Numbered from the stretch's first letter, positions 42,934-53,825 are shown. The stretch is DNA of 64,000 nt from Pseudotabrizicola formosa (GCF_002900965.1 NZ_PJOM01000005.1:1-64000), one strand, 5' to 3'. Made by a program: numbers and translations. Notes: a model not told the origin generated them from the sequence alone.

Positions 42934-44750
42934 TCGAATTCATCGCCCATTACCTGGCCCCGATCATGTTCCTGTCGCTGATCGGTTTTCTGCTGATTGG
43001 CTATCCCGTTGCCTTTGCCCTTGCGGCAAACGGGCTGTTGTTCTTCTTCATCGGCGTCGAGCTTGCCCCCTATTCCAATGGGCTGATCACCCTGAACTGG
43101 CCGTTGCTGAACACGCTGCCGTCGCGGTTCTGGGGCGTGCTGTCGAATGAGACGCTGCTGGCGATCCCGTTCTTTACCTTCATGGGCATCATTCTTGAAC
43201 GCTCCGGCATGGCCGAAGACTTGCTGGACACCATCGGACAGGTGTTCGGCTCCATCCGGGGCGGGCTGGCCTTTGCGGTGGTGTTCGTCGGCGCGCTTCT
43301 GGCGGCGACGACAGGCGTTGTGGCGGCCAGCGTCATCGCCATGGGCCTGATCAGCCTGCCGATCATGCTGCGCTATGGCTATGACCGCAAGCTGGCCACC
43401 GGTGTCATCGCCGCGTCGGGCACGCTGGCGCAGATCATTCCGCCCTCGCTGGTTCTGATCATCATGGCCGACCAGCTGGGGCGGTCGGTCGGTGACATGT
43501 ACCGCGCGGCGCTGGTGCCTGCACTGCTGCTGACGGCGATGTATACCGCCTATATCGTGGTGCTGACGATCATGCGCCCGAACGCCGCTCCCGCCCTGCC
43601 GCCCGAGGCGCGCACGCTGGGCAACGGTTTCCGGTCGCTGTTTGTCGCCGTGGCGGCTGTGGTGGCGATCAGCTACGGTGCACATGTCTGGCTCTATGAA
43701 AGCCAGGGGGGCAATGCCGATATTCTGGGCGTCGCGGTTGGCGTGATCGTGGTCTACTTCTATACGCTGGCTGACAAGGTGCTGGGTATGAACACCATGT
43801 CCCGGCTGGCGCAGCAGGTGATCATCGTGATGATTCCACCGCTTGCCCTGATCTTCCTTGTGCTGGGCACGATCTTCCTCGGCATCGCCACCCCGACCGA
43901 AGGCGGGGCCATGGGGGCTGTCGGCGCGATGATCCTGGCGGCCGTCAAGGGCCGTCTGAACTTTGGCGTGGTCAGCCAGGCGCTGGCGTCCACCACGCGG
44001 CTGTCGGCCTTTGTCTTGTTCATTCTCTTGGGCAGCCGGGTGTTTTCGCTCACATTTTTCGGGATCAACGGCCATGTTTGGGTCGAAGAGTTGCTGACCT
44101 CATTGCCGGGCGGCGAATACGGCTTTTTGTTCATCGTCAACCTGATCGTGTTCTTCCTGGGGTTCTTCATCGACTTCTTCGAGATCGTGTTCATCGTCGT
44201 GCCGCTGATCGTTCCGGCGGCAGAAAGCCTTGGGATCGACCTGATCTTTCTTGGCGTGATCCTTGGGATGAACATGCAGACCAGCTTTCTGACACCTCCC
44301 TTCGGCTTTGCGCTATTTTACCTGCGGTCCGTCGCCCCGCGTGGGTCTTATATCGACAAGCCGACTGGGCGGAGGATTGATGGGATCAAGACCACCGACA
44401 TCTATCGCGGCGCGGTGAACTTTATCGCGATTCAAGTGGTGATGATCCTGATGGTCGTGCTTTTTCCGCAGATCGTAATGCACTACAAAGGGCCCGTGAT
44501 CGACAGTTCTGACGTGCAGATCACCCTGCCGCAAGGCGGGGGGCTTGGTGGTGCGCTCGGCGGCGGCTTGGGCGGCGGGCTGGGTGGCGGCGGGCTTGGG
44601 GGAGGCGGTTTGGGCGGTGGCCTTGGCGCGCCGGGCGGTGGGCTGGCCCCAGGGGGTGGCACACCTGCGCCGCTTTCTCCGGCAATTCCGGCACCAGCAC
44701 CTGCGGTCCCGGCACCTGCCACGCCTGCAACGCCGGCACCCGTAAACTGA
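42930..44750 (+). CDS. TRAP transporter large permease with Gly-Leu and Pro-Ala tail (TakM-like)
   Basis: The 606-aa protein is longer than the usual 425-aa DctM. Helices cover residues 5 to about 515, with LAIPFFTFMGIILERSGMA, FVGALLAATTGVVAASVIA and FIDFFEIVFIVVPLIVPAA as family marks. It has extra helices in the middle, as in the TakM branch. The last 70 residues are a low-complexity tail: first GGGLGG-type repeats, then a Pro-Ala run ending in PATPATPAPVN. The tail is probably periplasmic or cytosolic and disordered; I know of no function for it. The gene ends 47 bases before a strong bidirectional terminator. Confidence 0.88.
   Translation: MIEFIAHYLAPIMFLSLIGFLLIGYPVAFALAANGLLFFFIGVELAPYSNGLITLNWPLLNTLPSRFWGVLSNETLLAIPFFTFMGIILERSGMAEDLLDTIGQVFGSIRGGLAFAVVFVGALLAATTGVVAASVIAMGLISLPIMLRYGYDRKLATGVIAASGTLAQIIPPSLVLIIMADQLGRSVGDMYRAALVPALLLTAMYTAYIVVLTIMRPNAAPALPPEARTLGNGFRSLFVAVAAVVAISYGAHVWLYESQGGNADILGVAVGVIVVYFYTLADKVLGMNTMSRLAQQVIIVMIPPLALIFLVLGTIFLGIATPTEGGAMGAVGAMILAAVKGRLNFGVVSQALASTTRLSAFVLFILLGSRVFSLTFFGINGHVWVEELLTSLPGGEYGFLFIVNLIVFFLGFFIDFFEIVFIVVPLIVPAAESLGIDLIFLGVILGMNMQTSFLTPPFGFALFYLRSVAPRGSYIDKPTGRRIDGIKTTDIYRGAVNFIAIQVVMILMVVLFPQIVMHYKGPVIDSSDVQITLPQGGGLGGALGGGLGGGLGGGGLGGGGLGGGLGAPGGGLAPGGGTPAPLSPAIPAPAPAVPAPATPATPAPVN
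44534..44747 (+). repeat. coding low-complexity repeat (GGGL then PA) at the end of the TakM-like gene
   Basis: Degenerate GGC-GGC-GGG-CTT-type codons repeat about eight times, followed by CCG/CCA-GCA codons. The repeat is in frame, so slippage in units of three would change tail length without breaking the gene. Confidence 0.7.
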
Positions 44751-44796
44751 CTCTGGCGGCGTACCCGCCCCGATGCGGGGACGCTGTTCCGAACCA

Positions 44797-44824
44797 AAAG
44801 GCCCCGGGTTTCCCCGGGGCCTTT
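44797..44824. terminator. bidirectional Rho-independent terminator
   Basis: An 11-bp perfect stem (AAAGGCCCCGG with its complement) and a 6-base loop lie between the convergent TakM-like and TakP-like genes. The A-run on one side and T-run on the other let it work in both directions. Confidence 0.8.
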
Positions 44825-44852
44825 GCATTTCAGGCACTGTCTGGCACCAGGA

Positions 44853-46097
<1,245 letters not shown>

Positions 46098-46212
46098 TCA
46101 GGGTGCCGCATCAGACAGGGCTCGCAGCGCTGTTTCTGAACCCGCATTTATGGCTGCATCGCGCGCCAGAATGCGCCGATCTCGCGGCCGTTTCTGTGCA
46201 AAAGATGAAAAA

Positions 46213-46243
46213 GCGGCAGGGCCCGTTCTCCTGGCCCTGCCGC
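46213..46243 (-). terminator. Rho-independent terminator of icd
   Basis: An 11-bp perfect stem (GCGGCAGGGCC and its complement, 9-base loop) directly follows the icd stop on the minus strand and is followed by CTTTTTCATC. Confidence 0.85.
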
Positions 46244-46255
46244 ACTGTCTCCGTC

Positions 46256-48475
46256 TCAGCCGATGATGTCTGTGAATGTGGCCGACGGCCGCATCACGGC
46301 AGCAACCTTCGCCTCATCGGTGTGGTAGTATCCGCCCAGATCCGCCGGGGTACCCTGCGCGCGACCAAGCTCCGATACGATCACCGCTTCCTTTTCGGTC
46401 AACGCCTGCGCGATCGGTGCGAAATGCGCAGCAAGCTCGGCATCTGCGGTCTGTTCTGCCAAGGCGCGGGCCCAGTACAGCGCGAAGTAGAAATGGCTGT
46501 CGCGGTTGTCCTTCTGGCCCACCTTAGCCTGAGGCGAATGGTTGTGGTCCAGAACGCCCTGGGTTGCGACATCGACCGCATCACCCAACACGCGGGCCTT
46601 GGCATTGCCTTTTGCCTCGGCCAGGAACTTCAGGCTTTCGCCAAGCGCACAGAATTCGCCAAGACTGTCCCAACGCAGGTGGCCTTCCTCGACCAGCTGC
46701 TGCACATGCTTGGGTGCTGACCCACCGGCCCCAGTTTCGAACAACCCGCCGCCGTTCATCAGCTTGACGATCGACAGCATCTTGGCGCTTGTTCCCAACT
46801 CCAGAATCGGGAACAGGTCGGTCAGGTAGTCGCGCAGCACGTTTCCGGTAATGGCGATGGATGTTTCACCCTTGCGGATGGTTTCCAGGGACAGGCGCGT
46901 TGCCTCGCGCGGGGCGAGGATCTGGAACTTGTCGGCCACACCCGCCGCCGCCAGCAGGGGTTTGACATAAGCGATCAGCTGGGCGTCATGCGCGCGGGTT
47001 TCGTCCAGCCAGAAGATGGCTTGGCAGTTTTCGGCTTTCTGGCGCGAGATTGCCAGATTGACCCAGTCCTCGATCGGAGCCTTGCGGGTAGAGGCGGCGC
47101 GCCAGATATCGCCGGCCTCTACGCTGTGCTGGTGAATCACATCACCGTTTTCCAGCACCATCCGGACGGTGCCATCGGCCGGAATCAGGAAGGTGGTCGG
47201 ATGTGAGCCATATTCCTCGGCTTTCTGCGCCATCAGGCCGACGTTCTGCACTGTGCCTGCGGTTGACGGGTCAAGCGCGCCGGTCTGCTTGAAATAGCGG
47301 ATCGCTTCGTCATAAACCGCTGCATAGCTGCTGTCCGGGATCACGCAGTTCGTGTCGGCCGGATTGCCGTCCGGACCATAGCCCTTGCCTCCGGCCCGGA
47401 TGAGCGCCGGGATGGAAGCGTCGATGATGACATCTGACGGCACATGCAGATTGCTGATGCCCCGGTCGGAATTGACCATATACATCGGGGCTCGGTCTGC
47501 GATCACGGCATGAATCTGCTCGGCGATGGCCTTGCCTTCCGGCATGTCTGCAATCCGTTCCAGCATGGCACCAAGGCCCGAATTGGCATCGACCCCGGCC
47601 GCAGCAAGGGCCGGGCCGTGCGCGTCGAACACCGGCTTCAGGAATTGGCGCACGGCGTGGCCAAAAATGATCGGGTCAGAGACCTTCATCATCGTTGCCT
47701 TCAGATGGATGGAAAACAGCACCCCCATCTGTTTTGACGCGTCGATCTGTTCGGCCAGGAAGGCGTCAAGCGCGGCAGCTGACATGTAAGTGGCATCGAC
47801 CACGGTGCCTGCGGGGTAGGATAGCTTGTCTTTCAGCACGGTTACGGTGCCATCTGCCGCGACATGTTCGATCCGCGCCGCCCCGGCCTGCCCAGCGGTA
47901 AGCGTCACTGAGGTTTCGTTCGACCGGAAATCTCCCGAGGCCATGGTGCTGACGCAGGTCTTGCTGTCTGCCGACCATTTGCCCATCGAATGCGGATTGG
48001 CCTTTGCATAATTCTTGACTGCAATTGCCGCGCGCCGGTCAGAGTTGCCTTCGCGCAGGACCGGGTTCACGGCAGAGCCCTTGATCGTGTCGAACCGGGC
48101 ACGCACCGCTTTTTCCTCGGAGGTTTGCGGATCTTCGGGGTAGTCGGGAATGTCATAGCCTTGCGACTGCAGCTCTTTCACGGCAGCCATCAACTGCGGA
48201 ACAGAGGCTGAAATGTTGGGCAGTTTGATGACGTTGGCATCTGGGGTTTTCACCAGATCTCCAAGCTCTGCCAGATCATCGGATTGCTTCTGCGCCGCCG
48301 TGAGCCGATGAGAGAATGCAGCGATGATCCGGCCTGCAAGCGAAATGTCCTTGACGCCCACCGAAACGCCCGCCGCCGCAGCAAAAGAGCGGATGATTGG
48401 CAAAAGCGAGGCAGAGGCAATCTGCGGCGCTTCGTCAACCTTGGTGTAGATGATGTCGGGAGTGGAATTGGCCAT
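46256..48475 (-). CDS. icd: monomeric NADP-dependent isocitrate dehydrogenase
   Basis: The 739-aa enzyme converts isocitrate to 2-oxoglutarate in the TCA cycle. Size and sequence are those of the monomeric Azotobacter/Corynebacterium type, unrelated in length to the 400-aa dimeric enzyme: [17 protein letters not shown] at the N terminus, [66 protein letters not shown] (split), and [15 protein letters not shown] near residue 585. I start at ATG 48475, since the 18-codon extension lacks family similarity. A strong terminator follows; a GntR gene lies 98 bases upstream on the same strand. Confidence 0.95.
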   Translation of the reverse strand: MANSTPDIIYTKVDEAPQIASASLLPIIRSFAAAAGVSVGVKDISLAGRIIAAFSHRLTAAQKQSDDLAELGDLVKTPDANVIKLPNISASVPQLMAAVKELQSQGYDIPDYPEDPQTSEEKAVRARFDTIKGSAVNPVLREGNSDRRAAIAVKNYAKANPHSMGKWSADSKTCVSTMASGDFRSNETSVTLTAGQAGAARIEHVAADGTVTVLKDKLSYPAGTVVDATYMSAAALDAFLAEQIDASKQMGVLFSIHLKATMMKVSDPIIFGHAVRQFLKPVFDAHGPALAAAGVDANSGLGAMLERIADMPEGKAIAEQIHAVIADRAPMYMVNSDRGISNLHVPSDVIIDASIPALIRAGGKGYGPDGNPADTNCVIPDSSYAAVYDEAIRYFKQTGALDPSTAGTVQNVGLMAQKAEEYGSHPTTFLIPADGTVRMVLENGDVIHQHSVEAGDIWRAASTRKAPIEDWVNLAISRQKAENCQAIFWLDETRAHDAQLIAYVKPLLAAAGVADKFQILAPREATRLSLETIRKGETSIAITGNVLRDYLTDLFPILELGTSAKMLSIVKLMNGGGLFETGAGGSAPKHVQQLVEEGHLRWDSLGEFCALGESLKFLAEAKGNAKARVLGDAVDVATQGVLDHNHSPQAKVGQKDNRDSHFYFALYWARALAEQTADAELAAHFAPIAQALTEKEAVIVSELGRAQGTPADLGGYYHTDEAKVAAVMRPSATFTDIIG

Positions 48476-48573
48476 ATCGTGAACCTGTCCTGTTTCGGTG
48501 CAAATGGTGTGACATTTCGTTAGCAGCATGCGGAAGGCGCGTCAGTCCCCAGAAAGCATGTCCGGGTCGAAAA

Positions 48574-49308
48574 TTAGCCGAGCAGCCGGTTTTCGACGGT
48601 GCGCAGATGTGAGCGCATGGCATTCTGGGCGCTGTCGGGGTTGCGGCCGGCGATTTCATCCACAATCCGGAGGTGTTCTGCGAAACTGGAATGGTCTGTG
48701 GGCGGGCGTGTGCCGCTGCGCACCATTCGACCCCAGGACACCATACGCCGCAGCATGTTCAACTGGTCAAACAGCGCCAGCAAGGTGACGGATCCGCTGC
48801 TTTCCGCGATCAGACGGTGAAACTCGTTGTCGAGCGCTTCGTACTCTCGCCAGGTCGCGGCTTTCACGGCGCGATCGATGTTCAGGCGCATCTTGGAAAT
48901 CGCTGCGGCAGAGGCATGCAGCGCCGCCTCACGGGTGATGGCAGGCTCAAGCGCGGCGCGTGCGCGCAGCACGTCCGCCGGGCTGACCTGCTGTGCCAGT
49001 TGCCCGAACGTATCCGCCTGCCCAGAAGAATGGGGGGCATCGGTCAGGAAGGTGCCCTTGCCGACATGGCGCCAGAGGCGGTTTTCTTCCTCAAGCACCT
49101 GCAAGGCCCGGCGCAGTTCGGCGCGGTTCAAGCCCAGATCTGCGCAAAGTTGCCGTTCCGGAGGCAGACGCTCGCCCGGTTTGAAGGCCCGGTCCGCAAT
49201 ATAGGCGCGCAACTGGGCCAGGGCGGCGGTACCGGATACGCCCGCTTCGCCCCCCGAGGGGCGTGCAAAAACGTCGGATTGCGATGGGATGTCATTTGGC
49301 ATGCGCAT
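48574..49308 (-). CDS. GntR-family regulator, FadR subfamily (paralogue A)
   Basis: The 244-aa regulator has a winged helix (FKPGERLPPERQLCADLGLN, then RAELRRALQVLEEENRL) and an FCD domain with EYEALDNEFHRLIAESSGS and SFAEHLRIV plus MRSHLRTVE, which supply the usual metal-binding Asp and His residues. It resembles the regulator at 50121-50798 along its length (both have RHVGxGTF, FAEH and a closing MRxHL segment). It is divergent from the first FAH-family hydrolase at 49408 and is the likely regulator of it. The start at 49308 lacks a clear Shine-Dalgarno; ATG 49302 is as good. Confidence 0.85.
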   Translation of the reverse strand: MRMPNDIPSQSDVFARPSGGEAGVSGTAALAQLRAYIADRAFKPGERLPPERQLCADLGLNRAELRRALQVLEEENRLWRHVGKGTFLTDAPHSSGQADTFGQLAQQVSPADVLRARAALEPAITREAALHASAAAISKMRLNIDRAVKAATWREYEALDNEFHRLIAESSGSVTLLALFDQLNMLRRMVSWGRMVRSGTRPPTDHSSFAEHLRIVDEIAGRNPDSAQNAMRSHLRTVENRLLG

Positions 49309-49407
49309 TCAATATCTGAATTGGTTTGTCACGTCCAGAATGATCATGATTGATTTGGTGGTCGGAATCTGTGATCAAGGCGTGCCGCTGCACAAGGAAA
49401 TGTTGCC

Positions 49408-50094
49408 ATGTCAAATTACGCTTTCAGTCCACCGTCACCTGTAACTCTGCCGATCGAGGGGTCAGATGTCCTTTTCCCCGTCCGGCGGGTCTATTGCATC
49501 GGTCGGAACTATGCCGCCCATGCAATCGAGATGGGCCATGATCCCGACCGTGAGCCACCGTTCTTTTTTCAGAAGAATCCCAACAACTTGACCACCGGCG
49601 ATACCTTTGCCTATCCGGATCAGACCAGCGATGTGCATCATGAGATCGAGATGATTGTCGCGCTCAAGTCTGGCGGCAAGAACATCCCGCTGGATCAGGC
49701 GCTCGATCACGTTTTTGGCTATGGCGTTGGCCTGGACATGACCCGGCGGGACCTGCAGGGCAAGGCCAAGGAAATGGGCCGTCCGTGGGAAATTGGCAAG
49801 GCTTTTGAAGAGTCGGCCCCGGTGAGCGCTTTGCGCCCGGTGTCAGATGTGGGTCACCCTGATGCCGGATTGGTTCAGCTCAAGGTCAATGGAGCGGCAA
49901 AGCAGACGGGTGATCTTAACCAGATGATCTGGAAAGTGCCGGAAATGATTTCGTATCTGTCTGATTACTTTGAACTGGCCGCGGGAGACGTGATCATGAC
50001 CGGGACCCCGTCCGGGGTTGGCGCTGTGGTCCGTGGCGATGTGATGGACTGTCACGTTGCGGGCGTTGGCGACCTGAAAATCACAGTCATCTGA
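49408..50094 (+). CDS. FAH-family hydrolase, fumarylpyruvate/acylpyruvate hydrolase type
   Basis: The 228-aa enzyme has the minimal FAH fold: VYCIGRNYAAHAIEMG near residues 28-43, PFFFQKNPNN, HHEIEMIVAL (metal-binding Glu-x-Glu), FGYGVGLDMTRRDLQ and IMTGTPSGVG. It matches the fumarylpyruvate hydrolases of the gentisate pathway (NagK type), which cleave fumarylpyruvate to fumarate and pyruvate, and the general acylpyruvases. AAGGA is 9 bases before the ATG. No gentisate dioxygenase is nearby, so the native acylpyruvate is not known. Confidence 0.88.
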   Translation: MSNYAFSPPSPVTLPIEGSDVLFPVRRVYCIGRNYAAHAIEMGHDPDREPPFFFQKNPNNLTTGDTFAYPDQTSDVHHEIEMIVALKSGGKNIPLDQALDHVFGYGVGLDMTRRDLQGKAKEMGRPWEIGKAFEESAPVSALRPVSDVGHPDAGLVQLKVNGAAKQTGDLNQMIWKVPEMISYLSDYFELAAGDVIMTGTPSGVGAVVRGDVMDCHVAGVGDLKITVI

Positions 50095-50120
50095 AGACTG
50101 TCGCTCTGAAGCCAAGGCTG

Positions 50121-50798
50121 TCAGCCTGCAAAGGCTGGCAGCACTCTCTCGCGAACGGACACCAGATGGTCACGCATCCGCAACGATGCCACCTGACCAT
50201 CGCGGGCAAGAATTGCCGCGCAGATCGCATCATGTTCTGCAAAGCTCCGATGATCTTCCGGCGGCTTGCGGCTTGTTCTTGGCTGGCCCCAGACGGTGGA
50301 TCTGCGCACCACGTTCAGAATGTCGAACAGGTAAATCAACAGCTTGTTGTGCGTGGCCTTGGCGATGGCATAATGCAGATTGTTGTCCCAGGCTTCATAT
50401 ATCCGCCAGTCATTCGCAGCATGGCATTTGTTGCTGCAAGACCGAATCTCTTCAAAATCGGCCCTTGTCCCGTAAAGTGCCGCCAGCCTCGCCAGTTCCG
50501 GTTCAATGACCAGACGCGCGGCAATGACCTGCGCCGGGCTTGCCAGCTCTCCCAGATAGGTCGCATCAGCAAGATTGAGGACCGGTCGCGCCCCGATGAA
50601 GGTGCCGCGTCCGACATGGCGCCAGATCAGCCCGTCTTTTTCCAGTTCCGCCAGAGCTTTGCGCAAATCCCCGCGCGTGACGCCAAACTGTTGCGCCAGC
50701 ACACGCTCGGGCGGAAGTCGGTCGTTATGCTTGAACTGCTCGGCGGTCACATAGCTCATGATCCGCTCTGCAAGCAGCCGTACACCGGTGGAGTCCAT
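50121..50798 (-). CDS. GntR-family regulator, FadR subfamily (paralogue B)
   Basis: The 225-aa regulator has the winged helix FKHNDRLPPERVLAQQFGVT then RGDLRKALAELEKDGLIW, and the FCD domain with IYEAWDNNLHYAIAKATHN, FAEHDAICAAI and MRDHLVSVR. It is a close paralogue of the regulator at 48574-49308. ATG 50798 is preceded by AAGGA about 10 bases away; a GTG two codons before it is possible. It converges on the first FAH gene and is divergent from the second FAH gene and ABC operon, with a palindrome in the gap. Confidence 0.86.
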   Translation of the reverse strand: MDSTGVRLLAERIMSYVTAEQFKHNDRLPPERVLAQQFGVTRGDLRKALAELEKDGLIWRHVGRGTFIGARPVLNLADATYLGELASPAQVIAARLVIEPELARLAALYGTRADFEEIRSCSNKCHAANDWRIYEAWDNNLHYAIAKATHNKLLIYLFDILNVVRRSTVWGQPRTSRKPPEDHRSFAEHDAICAAILARDGQVASLRMRDHLVSVRERVLPAFAG

Positions 50799-50819
50799 CT
50801 GCACCAATCCTTTTATTGG

Positions 50820-50849
50820 TTATGCCAAAATTCTATGCATATGGCATAA
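50820..50849. promoter_or_regulatory. inverted repeat TTATGCCA-N14-TGGCATAA, candidate GntR operator
   Basis: Perfect 8-bp arms flank a 14-base centre that contains a second small palindrome, ATGCAT. It lies 22 bases before the GntR start and 147 bases before the second FAH gene, a good position to control both directions. Confidence 0.55.
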
Positions 50850-50995
50850 ACGTGGATAGCGTAATCCTCAGGAATGCGAATCCGTTCAGGTAGGTAGAGA
50901 ACGGCAAACCAATTTCACAAGCAGAAAAGCCGGTCGGCGGCCAAAGTTCAAGGCGACCGCTCGTCCCTCATCCCTGACCAAGAAAGACCCTGCAT

Positions 50996-51922
50996 ATGCG
51001 CTTTGCGACCCTTCAGACATCCACCGGGCCGACCTGTGCGGTCCAGTTGAGCAACGGCCACTTTTTGCCGGTATCGGGTGCTTGCAAGGCCGCGGGTGTG
51101 GCGGACTCCGCCCTGTTGGACGGAAGCCTTCAGGTCCTGATCGAAGGCGGGGACGCGGCACTGTCTGCGGTCGCTGATCTGGTGTCGCGCGCAGAGGCAG
51201 AAGATCCTGCGCTGGCCAGCCTGATTGTCTCGGCACCGGTCTTGCTCGCCCCGCTGCCGCGCCCGCGAAAGAACGTGTTCTGTGTCGGGCGCAATTATGC
51301 CGAACATATCGCCGAAGGCGCGCGGGCCCAGAATACCAAGGTGGCCGTGACAGAGGTGCCCGTGTATTTTACCAAGCCCTGCACGGCCGTGATCGGACCG
51401 AATGCGCCAATTCCTGTCTTTCCCCATGTTTCCGAACAGATCGACTATGAGGTCGAGCTTGCAGTCATCATCGGAAAGCCGGGCCGGGATATTCCGAAAG
51501 ACCGGGCCTATGACCACATCTGGGGCTATACAATCCTGAACGACATCACGGCGCGCGATGTGCAGCGCCGCCACGGCGGCCAGTATTTCAAGGGCAAGGG
51601 GCTGGATGGGTCCTGCCCGCTGGGGCCGGTTGTGGTCACGCGGGACGAGATGGCCGATCCGCAGAATGTCGGGTTGCGCACCCTGGTCAATGGTGCGGTG
51701 CGCCAGAACAGCACCACGGCGCTGATGATCTTCGACATCCCCACCCTCATTGCATCCCTCTCCGAAGGGCTGACACTGGAGCCGGGCGACATTCTTGCCA
51801 CCGGCACGCCTTCGGGCGTGGGCTATGCGATGGAGCCGCCGTCTTTTCTGAAGGATGGCGACACGGTGGTTTGCGAAATCGATGGAATCGGGCGGCTGGA
51901 AAACCCGGTCCGCACCGCTTGA
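50996..51922 (+). CDS. FAH-family hydrolase/isomerase
   Basis: The 308-aa protein has an N-terminal extension (1-85) and the FAH catalytic domain: VFCVGRNYAEHIAEG near 95, IDYEVELAVIIG (Glu-x-Glu metal site), GYTILNDITARDVQRRHGGQ, FKGKGLDGSCPLGP and LATGTPSGVGYAMEPP. This longer branch contains 5-oxopent-3-ene-tricarboxylate decarboxylases, 2,4-diketo-3-deoxyrhamnonate hydrolases and acylpyruvases, so the reaction cannot be fixed. It is the first gene of the operon that continues with an ABC importer 65 bases downstream. Confidence 0.87.
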   Translation: MRFATLQTSTGPTCAVQLSNGHFLPVSGACKAAGVADSALLDGSLQVLIEGGDAALSAVADLVSRAEAEDPALASLIVSAPVLLAPLPRPRKNVFCVGRNYAEHIAEGARAQNTKVAVTEVPVYFTKPCTAVIGPNAPIPVFPHVSEQIDYEVELAVIIGKPGRDIPKDRAYDHIWGYTILNDITARDVQRRHGGQYFKGKGLDGSCPLGPVVVTRDEMADPQNVGLRTLVNGAVRQNSTTALMIFDIPTLIASLSEGLTLEPGDILATGTPSGVGYAMEPPSFLKDGDTVVCEIDGIGRLENPVRTA

Positions 51923-51987
51923 AACGACCCGGCCGGAAGAGCCGGGCGTCTCCGAAGTCTGAACATGAAATTCTGGGAGGAATGGAA

Positions 51988-53016
51988 ATGCTGAATAGAC
52001 GGATCTTCACGACGGCAGTGGCAGGCGCGATGGCGCTGTCGGTCTTTGGCGCGGGCTCTGCAGCGCTGGCACAAGAGCTTACGAAAGTAACCTTCGTGCA
52101 ACCAAGCCCGTCGGCCATCAACTCGTTCAACGTGTTTGTGGCCATCGGCGAAGGCTATTTTGCCGAAGAGGGTCTGGATGTGTCGGTCGAGGCGATCAAC
52201 GGGTCCGGTGCGGTGTTGCAGGCGCTTGCGTCCGGCCAGGCCCAGTTTGGCCGCCCCGGTCCCGGCCCGGTTCTGGCGGCGCGTGGGCGCGGTGAGGATT
52301 TCGTCTTCATCTACAACTTTTCCGCCAAGTCGAATTTCGGTGTCGTGGTTCCGGCCGACAGCCCGGTTCAAACCCCCGAAGATCTGCGCGGCATGGTGGT
52401 CGGCACCGGCACCGCAGATGGGGCTGAAGTGGGCTTTGCGCGCAACGTGATGTCTGGGTCAGGCATGACAGATGGCACCGATTACACCTTCCTGACGGTT
52501 GGAGATGGCGGGCCGGCGACGGCAGCGTTTTCATCGGGTGAAATTGCTGCCTATTCCGCCTCGGTGGCAGATGCCGCGATTCTGAATCAGCGTGGCGTAT
52601 CGGTGCGCGATATCACGCCACCGGAATTCAGCCGCTTTTTCGGCAATGGTTTCGTGACCTCGGGCGCGCTGATCCGTGACAATCCGGACCTGGTGGAGAA
52701 ATTCGTCCGCGCGATTCACAAGGGACATGTCTTTGCTTTGGATGACGCAAACCGTGAAACGGTTCTGGCCCATCTGGCTGCCGGAAACCCGCAGGAAAGT
52801 GAAGACCCGGCCTTTGCTGCTGCCCTGTTTGACGCGGTGAAAGACAAGACAATCCCGGTCGATATGGCAAATGGCTATGGCTATCAGCCGCCGGAAGTCT
52901 GGGAAGAATGGCAGGCGACACTGATTGCCGGTGGCGATCTGACCGGCCCGCTGCCTGATCTGACGGCGGCCTACACCAACGACTTCACGCTCAAGGTCAA
53001 CGGGAGCGCGAACTGA
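51988..53016 (+). CDS. ABC transporter substrate-binding protein, NMT1/SsuA type
   Basis: The 342-aa precursor has a Sec signal (MLNRRIFTTAVAGAMALSVF, cleaved near LAQ). The mature NMT1-like fold has KVTFVQPSPSAINSFNVFVA, IGEGYFAEEGLDVSVEAING (both in the first lobe), GQAQFGRPGPGPVLAARGRG and RGMVVGTGTADGAEVGFARN. These proteins bind aromatic and aliphatic sulfonates, taurine, pyrimidine precursors or aromatic acids. ATG 51988 lies 7 bases after GGAGG; an ATG two codons earlier is too close to it. The stop overlaps the ATPase start (TGATG). Confidence 0.88.
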   Translation: MLNRRIFTTAVAGAMALSVFGAGSAALAQELTKVTFVQPSPSAINSFNVFVAIGEGYFAEEGLDVSVEAINGSGAVLQALASGQAQFGRPGPGPVLAARGRGEDFVFIYNFSAKSNFGVVVPADSPVQTPEDLRGMVVGTGTADGAEVGFARNVMSGSGMTDGTDYTFLTVGDGGPATAAFSSGEIAAYSASVADAAILNQRGVSVRDITPPEFSRFFGNGFVTSGALIRDNPDLVEKFVRAIHKGHVFALDDANRETVLAHLAAGNPQESEDPAFAAALFDAVKDKTIPVDMANGYGYQPPEVWEEWQATLIAGGDLTGPLPDLTAAYTNDFTLKVNGSAN

Positions 53017-53825
53017 TGCAGGCTGCCGCAGCCATGACCGATCAGGCCACCCCGGTGCGAGAGCCTGTCTACCAGCTTCGCAATGTGGGCAAGACCTATG
53101 CGCGCAATGCGATCACGGCTTTGGAAGGGGTCAGCATGACCCTGACCAAGGGTAGTTTTTCCTCTGTGATCGGATCGTCAGGCTGCGGCAAGTCCACACT
53201 TTTGAAGATCATGTCAGGTCTCATCCCGCCCTCCACGGGGCGGGTTGTGCTGCAAGGCCGCCCCGTCACCGGCCCTCGCCGCGACATCGGCATGATGTTC
53301 CAGCAGGCCGTGCTGTTTCCCTGGCGGACCACGCTGGAAAACATCGTGCTGCCAATTGAAATCCGCGATGGCAAAGCCGCCGCCAAAGCCGCCGAGGTCC
53401 AGGCGCGCGAGTTGCTGGAACTGGTCGGCCTGAAAGGGTTTGAAAACACCTACCCGTCTGAACTGTCCGGCGGCATGGCGCAGCGCGCCTCCATTTGCCG
53501 GATGCTGATCACCCAACCCGCCGTGCTGCTCTTGGATGAACCGTTCAGCGCATTGGATGAGCTGACCCGAGACTTCATGAATATGGAGCTGCAGCGGATC
53601 TGCACGTCGCGCGGTGCAACGGCCTTTCTTGTCACCCACTCGATTCAAGAAGCGGTTATCCTGTCGGATGTGGTCTATGTGATGAAGCCCCGTCCCGGTC
53701 GGGTGGCCGAGGTGGTGCCCATCGACCTGCCGCGCCCGCGCACGCTGGACATGATGACCACGCCAAAGTTCGGCGCATTGGTCGAACATATCCGCAGTGC
53801 TTTGGATAAGGAGGCGTTCAAATGA
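53016..53825 (+). CDS. ABC transporter ATP-binding protein, SsuB/TauB type
   Basis: The 269-aa ATPase has a full set of canonical motifs: Walker A GSSGCGKST near residue 49-57, Q-loop MMFQQAVLFPW, signature LSGGMAQR, Walker B LLLDEPFSALD and H-loop VTHSIQEAV. The Q-loop and FPWRTTLENI sequence are those of the nitrate/sulfonate/taurine family. It starts at 53016 in a TGATG overlap and ends in an ATGA overlap with the permease. It energises uptake of the ligand of the preceding protein. Confidence 0.93.
   Translation: MQAAAAMTDQATPVREPVYQLRNVGKTYARNAITALEGVSMTLTKGSFSSVIGSSGCGKSTLLKIMSGLIPPSTGRVVLQGRPVTGPRRDIGMMFQQAVLFPWRTTLENIVLPIEIRDGKAAAKAAEVQARELLELVGLKGFENTYPSELSGGMAQRASICRMLITQPAVLLLDEPFSALDELTRDFMNMELQRICTSRGATAFLVTHSIQEAVILSDVVYVMKPRPGRVAEVVPIDLPRPRTLDMMTTPKFGALVEHIRSALDKEAFK

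Noticed and set aside
42801-44075. Minus-strand Gln/Arg/His-rich open frame of 424 codons
   Set aside because: It is antisense to the TakM-like permease with the same composition artefact and no Shine-Dalgarno site.
44534-44640. Short tandem repeat that could suggest a CRISPR or structural repeat
   Set aside because: It is in frame at the end of the TakM-like gene and encodes Gly-Leu repeats; there are no spacers or palindromic repeats.
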